Shown: positions 1 through 5,048, counted from the first letter of the stretch. The stretch: DNA of 7,186 bases from Planctomycetota bacterium (GCA_021828925.1 JAJZCT010000167.1:1-7186), one strand, 5' to 3'. Notes: a model not told the origin generated them from the sequence alone. Translations and numbers: made by a program.

Positions 1-356
1 GGGCATGAGGGCTGTCCCGTATTGCCGCCGGGCCGAGCGTATTTCATGACGTCGATCCCGGCAACCGCAGTTCCCATCGCATCTACCAATCCCACCGGAT
101 TCGATTGCACAAACTGATACGTATCCGCACCATTGATGTTGAGCGCGTTCGGCGACGAGCCGAAGCCACTGGTCGCACCAACCGCGCGAAATCCCGTTGC
201 GGCCGCAGGCCGCATGTGCGCTGCAGCGCCGGGATAATTGGTTGTACCGGACGGAATGCCCGTGCCACCTTGGGGATAGGTCGCCGTTACGGCGTAGCCC
301 CGCGCTATTCTTCGACGCGAGGAAGGCTCCGCATTTGTTTCATTCAACGCTACCAT
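1..356 (-). CDS. Orphan Rhs-derived head with start of a variable C-terminal domain (3' end outside window)
   Basis: At least 118 codons from the ATG at 356, running off the left edge with no stop. Residues 1-60 are the shared head (MVALNETN..., ATYPQGGTGIPSG, PAAATGF). Next come SPNALNINGADTYQFV and QSNPVGLVDAMG, which resemble the final part of an Rhs core just before the toxin junction. After this the sequence (TAVAGIDVMKYARPGG...) has no match to the cassette at 2757, as expected for a swapped C-terminal domain. No Shine-Dalgarno is seen. A TATAAT box ends 9 nt before the ATG, so a leaderless start is likely. The usual Rhs D-P-x-G at the junction is degenerate (VDAMG). It follows the membrane-protein gene 884-528 on the same strand. 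The frame is chosen because its protein aligns with the other three heads. The toxin activity cannot be named from the roughly 25 visible residues. Confidence 0.72.
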   Translation of the reverse strand, partial: MVALNETNAEPSSRRRIARGYAVTATYPQGGTGIPSGTTNYPGAAAHMRPAAATGFRAVGATSGFGSSPNALNINGADTYQFVQSNPVGLVDAMGTAVAGIDVMKYARPGGNTGQPSC

Positions 357-520
357 AATAAACTCATTATAGACCCGCGATGCATTGCATCAACCGCCAA
401 AATTGCTTGCTGCAACCCGCAGGGTCCGCTTTGACAGGTTTTCACTCCGTGCATCAGCTACTTCAGGCGGCTTTCACCTTTCACGAGATGTCCGTGGCTC
501 AAGACCCGTTACGTTCCGGG
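95..520 (-). repeat. Cassette repeat unit, copy A (upstream region + promoter + head + Rhs end)
   Basis: This unit aligns with 2490-2929. The shared part begins near 520 (CCCGGAACG... ACGGGTCTTG) and runs through GAAGTAGCTGATGCAC, GCGGACCCTG and the promoter. It continues through the head and the GAACGCGCTCAACATCAA / ACGTATCAGTTTGT codons of the Rhs end. Copies A and C diverge downstream of the Rhs end. By eye the identity is highest in the head and lower upstream; I did not compute an alignment. Copy A's segment 520-450 looks like a decayed version of the tail of the gene ending at 2879. Confidence 0.7.
366..393 (-). promoter_or_regulatory. Promoter of the head at 356
   Basis: TTGATG (393-388), a 16-nt spacer, then TATAAT (371-366), reading on the minus strand. 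The -10 box ends 9 nt before the ATG, which places the transcript start within a few bases of the start codon. The same arrangement is seen before the heads at 2757 and 4089. Confidence 0.6.
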
Positions 521-527
521 TTTTGCC

Positions 528-884
528 TTAAAATCGCCGGCCAGCTGCAGCGATGAATATTGTGATCATCATGAGGACCAATGCAACCATTCCAGCGGCG
601 TAGCACCAACGAAATCGGTGGAGCATCCCCAACAACTTGGGCGACTCGGCTATCCACGCGGGCGTGTCGTACAGCCATTCGCGTGCGAGGTCGCCCCTGG
701 CGACGACGCCAGTGAAAAAACGCGACCCGGGCGGCACCCAGAACATGCCCGTGGGCCGACCTCGCGCCTCCCACATCTCCCGGTGGCGGCCGTGGAAGAC
801 GCGAAGAAGCCGGTCAAACGGCACGCTTCCCAAAAGAATTGCCGCGATCGACGTGAGTAATAGCAGAAAGGAAACGGCTAACAT
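528..884 (-). CDS. Small two-helix membrane protein, candidate immunity protein of a cassette that has lost its toxin
   Basis: 118 residues from the ATG at 884. This start is preferred over the one at 917 because GGAGG (894-890) lies 5 nt upstream and because translation then begins directly with a hydrophobic helix. Helix 1 is about residues 2-22 (LAVSFLLLLTSIAAILL). A 70-residue polar loop follows, with GRPTGMFWVPPGS and REWLYDTPAWI. Helix 2 is about residues 93-114, with a short basic tail (AAGRRF). The layout (TM, polar middle, TM) resembles small UspB-like membrane proteins, but I see no definite family signature. It lies 52 nt downstream of a truncated head (1151-936) and upstream of the next head (356). 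By analogy with Rhs-type orphan modules it may be an immunity gene left after toxin loss. This role is inferred from position only. Confidence 0.68.
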   Translation of the reverse strand: MLAVSFLLLLTSIAAILLGSVPFDRLLRVFHGRHREMWEARGRPTGMFWVPPGSRFFTGVVARGDLAREWLYDTPAWIAESPKLLGMLHRFRWCYAAGMVALVLMMITIFIAAAGRRF

Positions 885-889
885 CTTCG

Positions 890-894
890 CCTCC
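890..894 (-). promoter_or_regulatory. Ribosome binding site fixing the start at 884
   Basis: GGAGG on the minus strand, 5 nt before the ATG at 884. The upstream ATG at 917 has no comparable site, so the annotated protein is 11 residues shorter than the longest ORF. Confidence 0.65.
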
Positions 895-935
895 GTCGTT
901 GCGCGCTCACCGTTCAAGGGGGGCGGCGAGCACGC

Positions 936-1151
936 CTAATCGCCGACCGGCACCAAGCCGAAGCCACTGGTCGCATCGCCCGCGCGAAATCCCGTTGCGG
1001 CCGCAGGCCGCATGTGCGCCGCAGCGCCGGGACAATTCATCTCACCGGCAGGAATGCCCGTGCCACCTTGGGGATACGTGGCCGCCACGCGGCAGCGCGG
1101 CACCACTGGCCGCAGTCCCGGCTCCGAAGTTGTTTCACCCACCGCAACCAT
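936..1151 (-). pseudogene. Truncated orphan head (copy B), toxin domain lost
   Basis: 71 codons: MVAVGETTSEPG, then AATYPQGGTGIPAG, NCPGAAAHMRP, AAATGFRAG and DATSGFGL, and finally the unrelated VPVGD and a stop. It matches the other heads up to about 951 and loses homology before the Rhs end and the variable domain. It may be the scar of a deletion that joined the head directly to a short non-homologous tail. Unlike the other copies it has a normal leader, with GAGG (1162-1159) 7 nt before the ATG, so it could still be translated as a small head-only protein. The TTG at 1154 is a possible alternative start, but the ATG at 1151 aligns with the other heads. The membrane-protein gene 884-528 follows. 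Confidence 0.6.
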
Positions 1152-1177
1152 CAAGTCGCCTCAGATTCACAGGTCGC

Positions 1178-1183
1178 ATTATA
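1178..1183 (-). promoter_or_regulatory. -10 box of truncated head B
   Basis: TATAAT in the context TTATAATGCG, similar to TTATAATGGG in the other copies, but 26 nt rather than 9 nt from the ATG. No convincing -35 hexamer is present at the expected distance. Upstream of this box the sequence is not similar to the other cassettes. Confidence 0.4.
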
Positions 1184-1339
1184 ACACCGCCCGCCAGCGA
1201 ATATGATCCTCCGAGATTGTTCCGCATATTGCCATAATTCAATATCATACGACCGCCTGACAACCGTGTAATCACTCGCTATCATGATTATTGACACCCT
1301 CACAATCCGCTGGGCCGCTACAGGCACCACGGGCGTACT

Positions 1340-1825
1340 CTATTCGCTACGGTAGGCGTGGATGGCCTTACCACTTGCCGGGAATCCCACAGGGCTTGCC
1401 CAAATGCTTACACACTTGCCTCTCCCATCGAACAGAAAACGCGATTCCCGGCCAATTTCGAAAGGGTTAGATTGAAACCGGTCGTACCTAAACACAATCC
1501 TGGCGACATCAGGCTTACCGGGCACGTGTTGCGGGCCCGTTATGCGAAATACCGCTTGAACATTCGGCCCAATAATTGACGGCGAGACAAACGAGGAGAG
1601 TTGGCGCTGGCTCTCGCACACAGTTCTGACAACCACTGATTGGGGCGGCCTCCTCGTCGTTGGAATAGGCTCTCTGGCAGATAAGAGCCACACTCCGCCA
1701 GGATCATCACGGGGCCCAAGGCGCAGTGTCCGCTGCGCTGTGCCTGCAGCGTTGTGGGAACAGCCGAGTAGCGCCGATAAGAGGCACGTAGCCAGCATCG
1801 CCGTTATAATTCCCTTGCATCGCAT
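1340..1825 (-). CDS. Lipoprotein, likely immunity protein for the toxin at 2757-1840
   Basis: 161 residues. The N-terminus is a lipoprotein signal peptide: basic start (MRCKG), a hydrophobic core, and lipobox L-L-G-C with the modified cysteine at residue 22, followed by Ser. The mature part is about 140 residues with no further membrane segment. It contains TRRPPQSVVVRTVCESQRQ, VFRITGPQHVPGKPDVARI and SRFLFDGRGKCVSIW, and has a beta-rich look. It starts 14 nt after the stop of the cassette gene, and its Shine-Dalgarno (GGGAGG, 1840-1835) overlaps the upstream stop codon, so the two genes should be translationally coupled. A lipoprotein directly downstream of a variable-tipped polymorphic toxin is a standard arrangement for immunity against a toxin acting in the periplasm. 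I do not recognise the family. The lipoprotein call is strong and the immunity role is inferred. Confidence 0.75.
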   Translation of the reverse strand: MRCKGIITAMLATCLLSALLGCSHNAAGTAQRTLRLGPRDDPGGVWLLSAREPIPTTRRPPQSVVVRTVCESQRQLSSFVSPSIIGPNVQAVFRITGPQHVPGKPDVARIVFRYDRFQSNPFEIGRESRFLFDGRGKCVSIWASPVGFPASGKAIHAYRSE

Positions 1826-1834
1826 CGTAAGAAC

Positions 1835-1840
1835 CCTCCC
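1835..1840 (-). promoter_or_regulatory. Ribosome binding site overlapping the toxin stop codon
   Basis: GGGAGG begins on the last base of the TAG stop (1842-1840) and sits 9 nt before the lipoprotein ATG at 1825. This geometry suggests that toxin and lipoprotein are made from one mRNA by termination-reinitiation. Confidence 0.6.
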
Positions 1841-2757
1841 TACGGTTGCGGCGGCTGGCCCGCCGGGATAATGGTCACCTGACCGTTAACGTTTTCCACC
1901 GTGTAGCCAGTGAAAACGGTCGCCCCACCCTGCTGCAGCTGGTCGATCAAACCCTGCGGATTGTCGAAGCCGAAGTCGTACCAAGTATCGGGATTGAGGC
2001 CTCCCGCATTAAGTACCTTGCAGGCGTTCTCCGCGCAGTTGTTGGTCGCTATGTTAAAAGTTCCCGGGTGCTGCTCCAGCGAATTCAGTTCCTGCAGCAT
2101 CAGCTGCGCCGGTGTGGCTAATATCTTGGCAATCGTACTCTTCAAACCTGGCTCGGAACCGGTTGGACAACTCCCCTTACGGGGCGGATTGATGTACGAT
2201 GGCCTGCCGCCATATTGCTCCGGCCGTTCGAAGTTCCGATAGCTGTGATTCCAGTAGCCGGGAATATTCCAGCCATACTGTTGCCCTGACCCGGCTCCAG
2301 TCGGGACAATCCCGTAGAATCCGACGACCCCTTGGCCTGGAATGACCATATCAATGTGGCCACCTGTCAGGCCGGTATTCACCCCGCCGCTGCGGTCCAC
2401 GACGTAAATCGGGATCGTCGGCGCTGGACCGAGTTGGCCGGTAAAGATGTACCTGACGTAATCCCAGAAATTGGTGCCTCCGGGATTCACCCTCCCCACC
2501 GGATCACTTCCTACAAACTGATACGTATTGGCCTCGTTGATGTTGAGCGCGTTCGGCGACAAGCCGAAGCCACTGGTCGCATCGACCGCGCAAAATCCCG
2601 TTGCGGCCGCGGGCTGCATGTGCGCTGCAGCGCCGGGATAGTTCATCTCACCGGCAGGAATGCCCGTGCCACCTTGGGGATAGGTGGCGGTGACGGCGCA
2701 GCTCCGCGCTGATCGACACGGCCCAAGCTCCGAAGTTGTTTCATTCGTCGCTACCAT
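1840..2757 (-). CDS. Orphan Rhs-type toxin cassette with a papain-like (His...Cys order) C-terminal domain
   Basis: 305 residues. Residues 1-66 are the repeated head (ATYPQGGTGIPAG; PAAATGF; TSGFGL). Residues 67-94 are an Rhs-core ending (SPNALNINEANTYQFV, GSDPVGRVNPGG). Residues 95-305 are the variable domain. It has TGGHIDMVIPG (His134), GFYGIVP (147-152), then TNNCAENACKVLNAGG (Cys241) and FDNPQGLIDQLQ (264-275). The order GH...G-x-YG...NNCA...L-NAGG...NP-x-L resembles permuted papain-like (NlpC/P60- or LRAT-like) cysteine enzymes found at the tips of polymorphic toxins. Such enzymes cut peptidoglycan or other amide/ester bonds; the substrate here is unknown. There is no signal peptide and no Rhs repeat region, so delivery would need another protein or recombination into a full-length Rhs gene. 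The usual second DP-x-G is changed to NPGG (N91). The next gene is the coupled lipoprotein at 1825. Confidence 0.75.
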   Translation of the reverse strand: MVATNETTSELGPCRSARSCAVTATYPQGGTGIPAGEMNYPGAAAHMQPAAATGFCAVDATSGFGLSPNALNINEANTYQFVGSDPVGRVNPGGTNFWDYVRYIFTGQLGPAPTIPIYVVDRSGGVNTGLTGGHIDMVIPGQGVVGFYGIVPTGAGSGQQYGWNIPGYWNHSYRNFERPEQYGGRPSYINPPRKGSCPTGSEPGLKSTIAKILATPAQLMLQELNSLEQHPGTFNIATNNCAENACKVLNAGGLNPDTWYDFGFDNPQGLIDQLQQGGATVFTGYTVENVNGQVTIIPAGQPPQP

Positions 2758-2766
2758 AATACGCCC

Positions 2767-2794
2767 ATTATAAAACCGCGTTGCATTACAGCAA
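2767..2794 (-). promoter_or_regulatory. Promoter of the toxin cassette at 2757
   Basis: TTGCTG (2794-2789), 16-nt spacer, TATAAT (2772-2767). The -10 box ends 9 nt before the ATG, and there is no Shine-Dalgarno in that gap (GGGCGTATT), so the mRNA should begin at or within about three bases of the start codon. Confidence 0.62.
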
Positions 2795-2813
2795 CAACTA
2801 AAACTTGTTGCTG
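2789..2813. promoter_or_regulatory. Perfect 9-bp inverted repeat over the -35 box (possible operator)
   Basis: CAGCAACAA, 7-nt loop (CTAAAAC), TTGTTGCTG on the plus strand. One arm contains the -35 hexamer of the 2757 promoter. There is no T-tract on either side, so it is a poor terminator. An operator for a repressor is the more natural reading, but the palindrome is not preserved in the other cassette copies. Confidence 0.35.
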
Positions 2814-2878
2814 CAACCGTTACAGGGTCCGCTATGAAAGGTTTCCACCTCGTGCATCAGCTACTTCATATCGCTTTC

Positions 2879-3367
2879 TCATTTCACGGGCTTTCCTTGG
2901 CGCAAGACCCGTTTCGGTCCCGTCCCGGGCAGCAGAATCGGCAACTGCTCACGATATCGGGCTCGCATTCGCCGGTAGACGGCCTCGTAATTAGCTGACG
3001 CCGGCGCAATGGCCCGCAATTCCCGGAAGAACCCATCCCCGACACAGAGCACCAGCCAGAACGCGGTCCCAAAGACCGCGAGGCGCACGAGGTCACGCCG
3101 TGAATCCGCCCGGTGCAGCGATAGAACCATGGCTTGCGTGGCCAATGCGAACAGCCCCGTCGCCAGTGCCCCAGCGAGGCCGGACCACGCCCACCACCCG
3201 TACGGATTTGCGAGAAGGAATCCGCCGGGAGCGGGCGTCGGAAGCAAAAGGGGGATAAGAGCCCACAGGCACACGGGCGTGACCACTGCAATAAACGTCA
3301 ACCACGAGAGCACACACCGCGGCCCGCCGGCGGTTTCACCCATGGAACTATTCAGTTGGCGGATCAT
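2879..3367 (-). CDS. Small polytopic membrane protein, second gene of a two-gene unit
   Basis: 162 residues with three predicted membrane helices, at about 18-42 (VLSWLTFIAVVTPVCLWALI), 57-84 and 93-112 (VRLAVFGTAFWLVLCVGDGF). A polar, strongly basic C-terminus follows (RRMRARYREQLPILLPG, GPKRVLRQGKPVK). It starts 8 nt after the stop of 3711-3376, with AGGGG 4 nt before the ATG; the internal ATG at residue 9 is an alternative start. No family is recognised. It sits between a truncated head (4089) and the next cassette (2757), so an immunity or membrane-acting accessory role is possible but unproven. Its 3' end is part of the repeated unit: a decayed copy of the same tail lies at about 450-520, suggesting that a relative of this gene once sat there. 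Confidence 0.65.
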   Translation of the reverse strand: MIRQLNSSMGETAGGPRCVLSWLTFIAVVTPVCLWALIPLLLPTPAPGGFLLANPYGWWAWSGLAGALATGLFALATQAMVLSLHRADSRRDLVRLAVFGTAFWLVLCVGDGFFRELRAIAPASANYEAVYRRMRARYREQLPILLPGTGPKRVLRQGKPVK

Positions 3368-3375
3368 CCGGCCCC

Positions 3376-3711
3376 TCAGCAGAAAAACACGCTGGCGTTA
3401 CAGAGAACCACCCACGCCGCACCGGCCAGCAGGCACCACCGCAGCGCGAACCACACGACCGCCGGCACGGGCCTGCGATCAACCGCGTGGCTCAGGCCTA
3501 CAACCACCGCGACGACGGCGACCAGAAGTATACAGCCGAGGCTGGCCCCAGCAGCGAGGCTGCGAGCGCGCGCGTCATGCGAGCTACACGGCCACAGCCA
3601 GACCATGCACAACCCCGCGCCCGTGCCCAAGGTGGCGGACGCGGCGCACCCCAGCCCCACGCTCAGCAGATACACCGCCCCCCCTCGTTTCGTCCTCGGC
3701 AGCTTCTGCAT
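3376..3711 (-). CDS. Small three-helix membrane protein, first gene of a two-gene unit
   Basis: 111 residues from the ATG at 3711, chosen because GGAGG (3722-3718) lies 6 nt upstream. A longer GTG-started version from 3768 would add 19 residues encoded across a run of nine G and looks unlikely. A short basic N-terminus (MQKLPRTKRG) is followed by helices at about 12-40, 51-74 (GASLGCILLVAVVAVVVGL) and 84-110 (VVWFALRWCLLAGAAWVVL). It ends in FFC with almost no tail. Extramembrane parts are very short, so a catalytic role is unlikely. It forms a tight pair with 3367-2879 (8-nt gap), downstream of truncated head D. No family is recognised. It could be an immunity protein for a pore-forming or membrane-targeting toxin whose gene has been deleted, or an unrelated membrane component. 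Confidence 0.62.
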   Translation of the reverse strand: MQKLPRTKRGGAVYLLSVGLGCAASATLGTGAGLCMVWLWPCSSHDARARSLAAGASLGCILLVAVVAVVVGLSHAVDRRPVPAVVWFALRWCLLAGAAWVVLCNASVFFC

Positions 3712-3717
3712 ATCAGT

Positions 3718-3722
3718 CCTCC
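3718..3722 (-). promoter_or_regulatory. Ribosome binding site fixing the start at 3711
   Basis: GGAGG on the minus strand, 6 nt before the ATG at 3711. It decides against the longer GTG-started reading frame from 3768. Confidence 0.65.
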
Positions 3723-3730
3723 GATCACCG

Positions 3731-3739
3731 CCCCCCCCC
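3731..3739. repeat. Homopolymer of nine C (G on the coding strand)
   Basis: A C9 run on the plus strand, which on the minus strand lies just upstream of the ribosome binding site of 3711-3376. The tract falls about 20-28 nt before the start codon. Runs of this length are prone to slippage. The stretch 3712-3879 around it holds no supportable gene. Confidence 0.6.
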
Positions 3740-3879
3740 GGCGGAGGCAGCCGGTAGAGCGATTCCACAATAGGCAGTCAATTTTCTGCCGAGGATCCCG
3801 ATGTTCTTTCACCCCATATTTACTGCGGCTTTGGCAGATTCGGCGACGCATCACATTGCTACGGTAATATGGAGTCGCC

Positions 3880-4089
3880 CTACCAGGGCGAGCTTTGCCA
3901 AGTGATCTGCCCAGGCAGCGGTGCTAATCCCGTTGCGGCCGCGGGCTGCATGTGCGCTGCAGCGCCGGGATAGTTCATCTCACCGGCAGGAATGCCCGTG
4001 CCACCTTGGGGGTACGTGGCGGTGACGCGGCAGCTCCGCGCTGATCGACACGACCCAAGCTCCGAAGCTGTTTCATTCAACGCTACCAT
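3880..4089 (-). pseudogene. Truncated orphan head (copy D), toxin domain lost
   Basis: 69 codons from the ATG at 4089: MVALNETASELG, ATYPQGGTGIPAG, NYPGAAAHMQP, AAATG, then a non-homologous tail (LAPLPGQITWQSSPW) and a stop. Homology to the other heads stops sharply at about 3927, inside the codons for ATGF, about 35 bases earlier in the module than in copy B. The Rhs end and variable domain are missing. It keeps the full promoter and leaderless start, so a short peptide may still be made. The ORF can be extended upstream to 4320 without a stop, but the conserved ATG and promoter argue against that. The two membrane-protein genes 3711-2879 follow after about 170 non-coding bases. Confidence 0.6.
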
Positions 4090-4098
4090 AATACGCCC

Positions 4099-4126
4099 AT
4101 TATAAACCCGCACTGAATTGCAACAA
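4099..4126 (-). promoter_or_regulatory. Promoter of truncated head D
   Basis: TTGTTG (4126-4121), 16-nt spacer, TATAAT (4104-4099), then GGGCGTATT and the ATG, identical to copy C from the -10 box to the start. Homology with the other units ends just upstream of this -35 box, so copy D has lost the longer upstream part of the repeat. Confidence 0.58.
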
Positions 4127-4233
4127 CCACAGGACGGCACCACTAACCAGTCCGCCTCCGCCCAAGCTGCGTGCCTTCCTTGCCATAGCCAGTTAACCCA
4201 CCGCCCGAGCCCCGCCACATCCGGAAGGGTTGA

Positions 4234-4401
4234 TGTCACCTTTTCCTGTCCCTGCCCCGGCCGCTGGTGAGCCCCAAGAAGACAGGCCGCTTCGAGCCAT
4301 GTGTCATCAAGCGTCGCCACAACGGCTACAGCTTTATGGCCAAACCCAGGGCCGAACTGAAAGCCATGATCGCACCCGGCGAGGATATCGAATGCAAGTA
4401 A
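4234..4401 (+). pseudogene. C-terminal fragment of an IS4-like (DDE) transposase
   Basis: An open frame of 55 codons follows an in-frame TGA at 4231-4233 and ends at TAA 4399-4401. Its protein contains PKKTGRFEPCVIKRR, HNGYSFMAKPRAEL, then a short acidic tail. The pattern G-R-x-E-P-x-x-I-K-R-R...KPR is what I know from the very C-terminus of IS4-family transposases. No catalytic DDE region precedes it, so only the end of the element survives. It lies on the opposite strand to the cassette array and starts about 110 bases beyond the promoter of head D, suggesting that an insertion and later deletion shaped this border of the array. The sequence after the stop (TTAAGTTAATGCCATTCG then GGCTGTCCC, about 4413-4443) may be the element's terminal end, but no partner inverted repeat is visible. 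Confidence 0.5.
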
Positions 4402-4760
4402 CCTACACGCACGCTTAAGTTAATGCCATTCGTGGCTGTCCCTGGTTTTCCAGCCGAGCGTGGGACGGCCTGTCTGCCGGGGCACAGGCAGGCGGCCCCG
4501 TCAGTCGGCGGCGGCAAGACCTGACGGATGGAAGGAACACATAACGGTAACATGGACATATAACTGATAATCATACTAGTGTTAATGGTACGTAGCAGAA
4601 CGATGATACGTAGTAAAACAAGGAGTGGCACATGACATAAGGTTCCGGCGGCATCGTCCGTCCGGGATCAACTGGCCCAAAGGGATCCTGCCCGGCGACT
4701 TCCGTCTTGGGTTTTGCGACCTGGATCGCCGCTTTCAGTTTTGAAGCGCCTGGTGCGGGA
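4402..4760. other. Non-coding stretch with IS remnant end, hairpin and short repeats
   Basis: No supportable complete gene. It holds the possible IS end (to about 4443), a GC-rich hairpin (4468-4493) and an AT-rich part (about 4535-4640) with two copies of TACGTAG at 4589 and 4607 (18 bases apart). AAGGAG at 4620-4625 precedes an ATG at 4632 that is followed by one codon and a stop, perhaps the beginning of a lost gene. On the minus strand a protein-like frame (VIKLASSEVV, KLKAAIQVAKPKTEVAG) crosses 4660-4810 and may belong to the decayed gene 5048-4761. Confidence 0.4.
4468..4493. other. GC-rich hairpin between remnants
   Basis: GCCTGTCTG, 8-nt loop, CAGGCAGGC: a 9-bp stem with one G-U pair when read as plus-strand RNA. 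No T-run follows, so an intrinsic terminator is not supported. It may be an interspersed palindromic repeat. Confidence 0.35.
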
Positions 4761-5048
4761 TCACCCGATACAACCTCCGATGAAGCCAATTTGATGACGG
4801 TTCCGAGATGGGACTGGACATTCGAGACTCGAAGAGAGTGGAGAAATCCGGGTTGACCCACCACAGGCGCCAGGACCAGATGATCGCTCCGGCGGATGCG
4901 GCGGCAGCAATATTGCCCCAGCGCCGATGGTGGCATCACGCTGAGCCAGTTGCCGCGTTAAATCGGTGACCCGCGATTCCAAGCTGGCGTTCTGTAATTC
5001 CAGCGCAGCGATGCGTTGCTGATAGGCTTGTTCGGTGCGTACATCCAT
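4761..5048 (-). pseudogene. Coiled-coil N-terminus of a probably frameshifted gene
   Basis: The frame from the ATG at 5048 encodes 95 residues. The first 41 (QQRIAALELQNASLESRV, TDLTRQLAQRDATI) form a clear heptad-type coiled coil. Then the character changes abruptly to a Pro/Gly/Ser-rich, unlikely sequence. Near the same point another frame encodes a hydrophobic, membrane-like run (NIAAAASAGAIIWSWRLWW), and the third frame becomes protein-like further down (4660-4810). This suggests one or two frameshifts in a former coiled coil + membrane segment protein. Such a coiled-coil start is also seen in IS66-type transposase proteins, so it could be a second IS remnant. The Shine-Dalgarno is weak. 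I cannot assign a function. Confidence 0.35.

Larger units (their letters stand above)
2490..2929 (-). repeat. Cassette repeat unit, copy C
   Basis: This is the best-preserved unit, starting inside the 3' end of the gene 3367-2879 (codons for PGTGPKRVL...) and continuing through the promoter and head to the Rhs end. It aligns with 95-520 over most of its length. Its head alone also aligns with 951-1151 and 3927-4089. By eye, copies C and D differ at only about eight positions over roughly 180 bases around the head and promoter. Confidence 0.7.

Noticed and set aside
1226..1245. ATATTG-N8-CAATAT inverted repeat between the lipoprotein gene and copy B
   Set aside because: A 6-bp AT-rich stem with no T-run or clear partner gene; expected by chance in AT-rich intergenic DNA.
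3009..3773. Long plus-strand open frame (254 codons) opposite the membrane-protein genes
   Set aside because: Arg/Pro/Thr-rich, low-plausibility protein. It is the GC-rich antisense shadow of 3711-2879, which have membrane helices and good ribosome binding sites.
95..4126. The repeated heads as an insertion sequence or integron attC-type array
   Set aside because: There is no transposase or integrase tied to the repeats, no terminal inverted repeats at unit ends, and the repeat itself is coding. Homologous exchange of Rhs-type cassettes explains it better.
3880..4320. Extended minus-strand ORF of 146 codons beginning at 4320
   Set aside because: The extra N-terminal part overlaps the transposase remnant on the other strand and the conserved promoter. 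The conserved head start is at 4089.
4589..4613. Two TACGTAG copies as a binding-site pair or CRISPR-like repeat
   Set aside because: Only two 7-base copies 18 bases apart in AT-rich sequence; too short to support a function, and there is no array.
4620..4640. AAGGAG followed by an ATG as a gene start on the plus strand
   Set aside because: The frame is ATG, one codon, then TAA. At best it is a relic of a lost gene.
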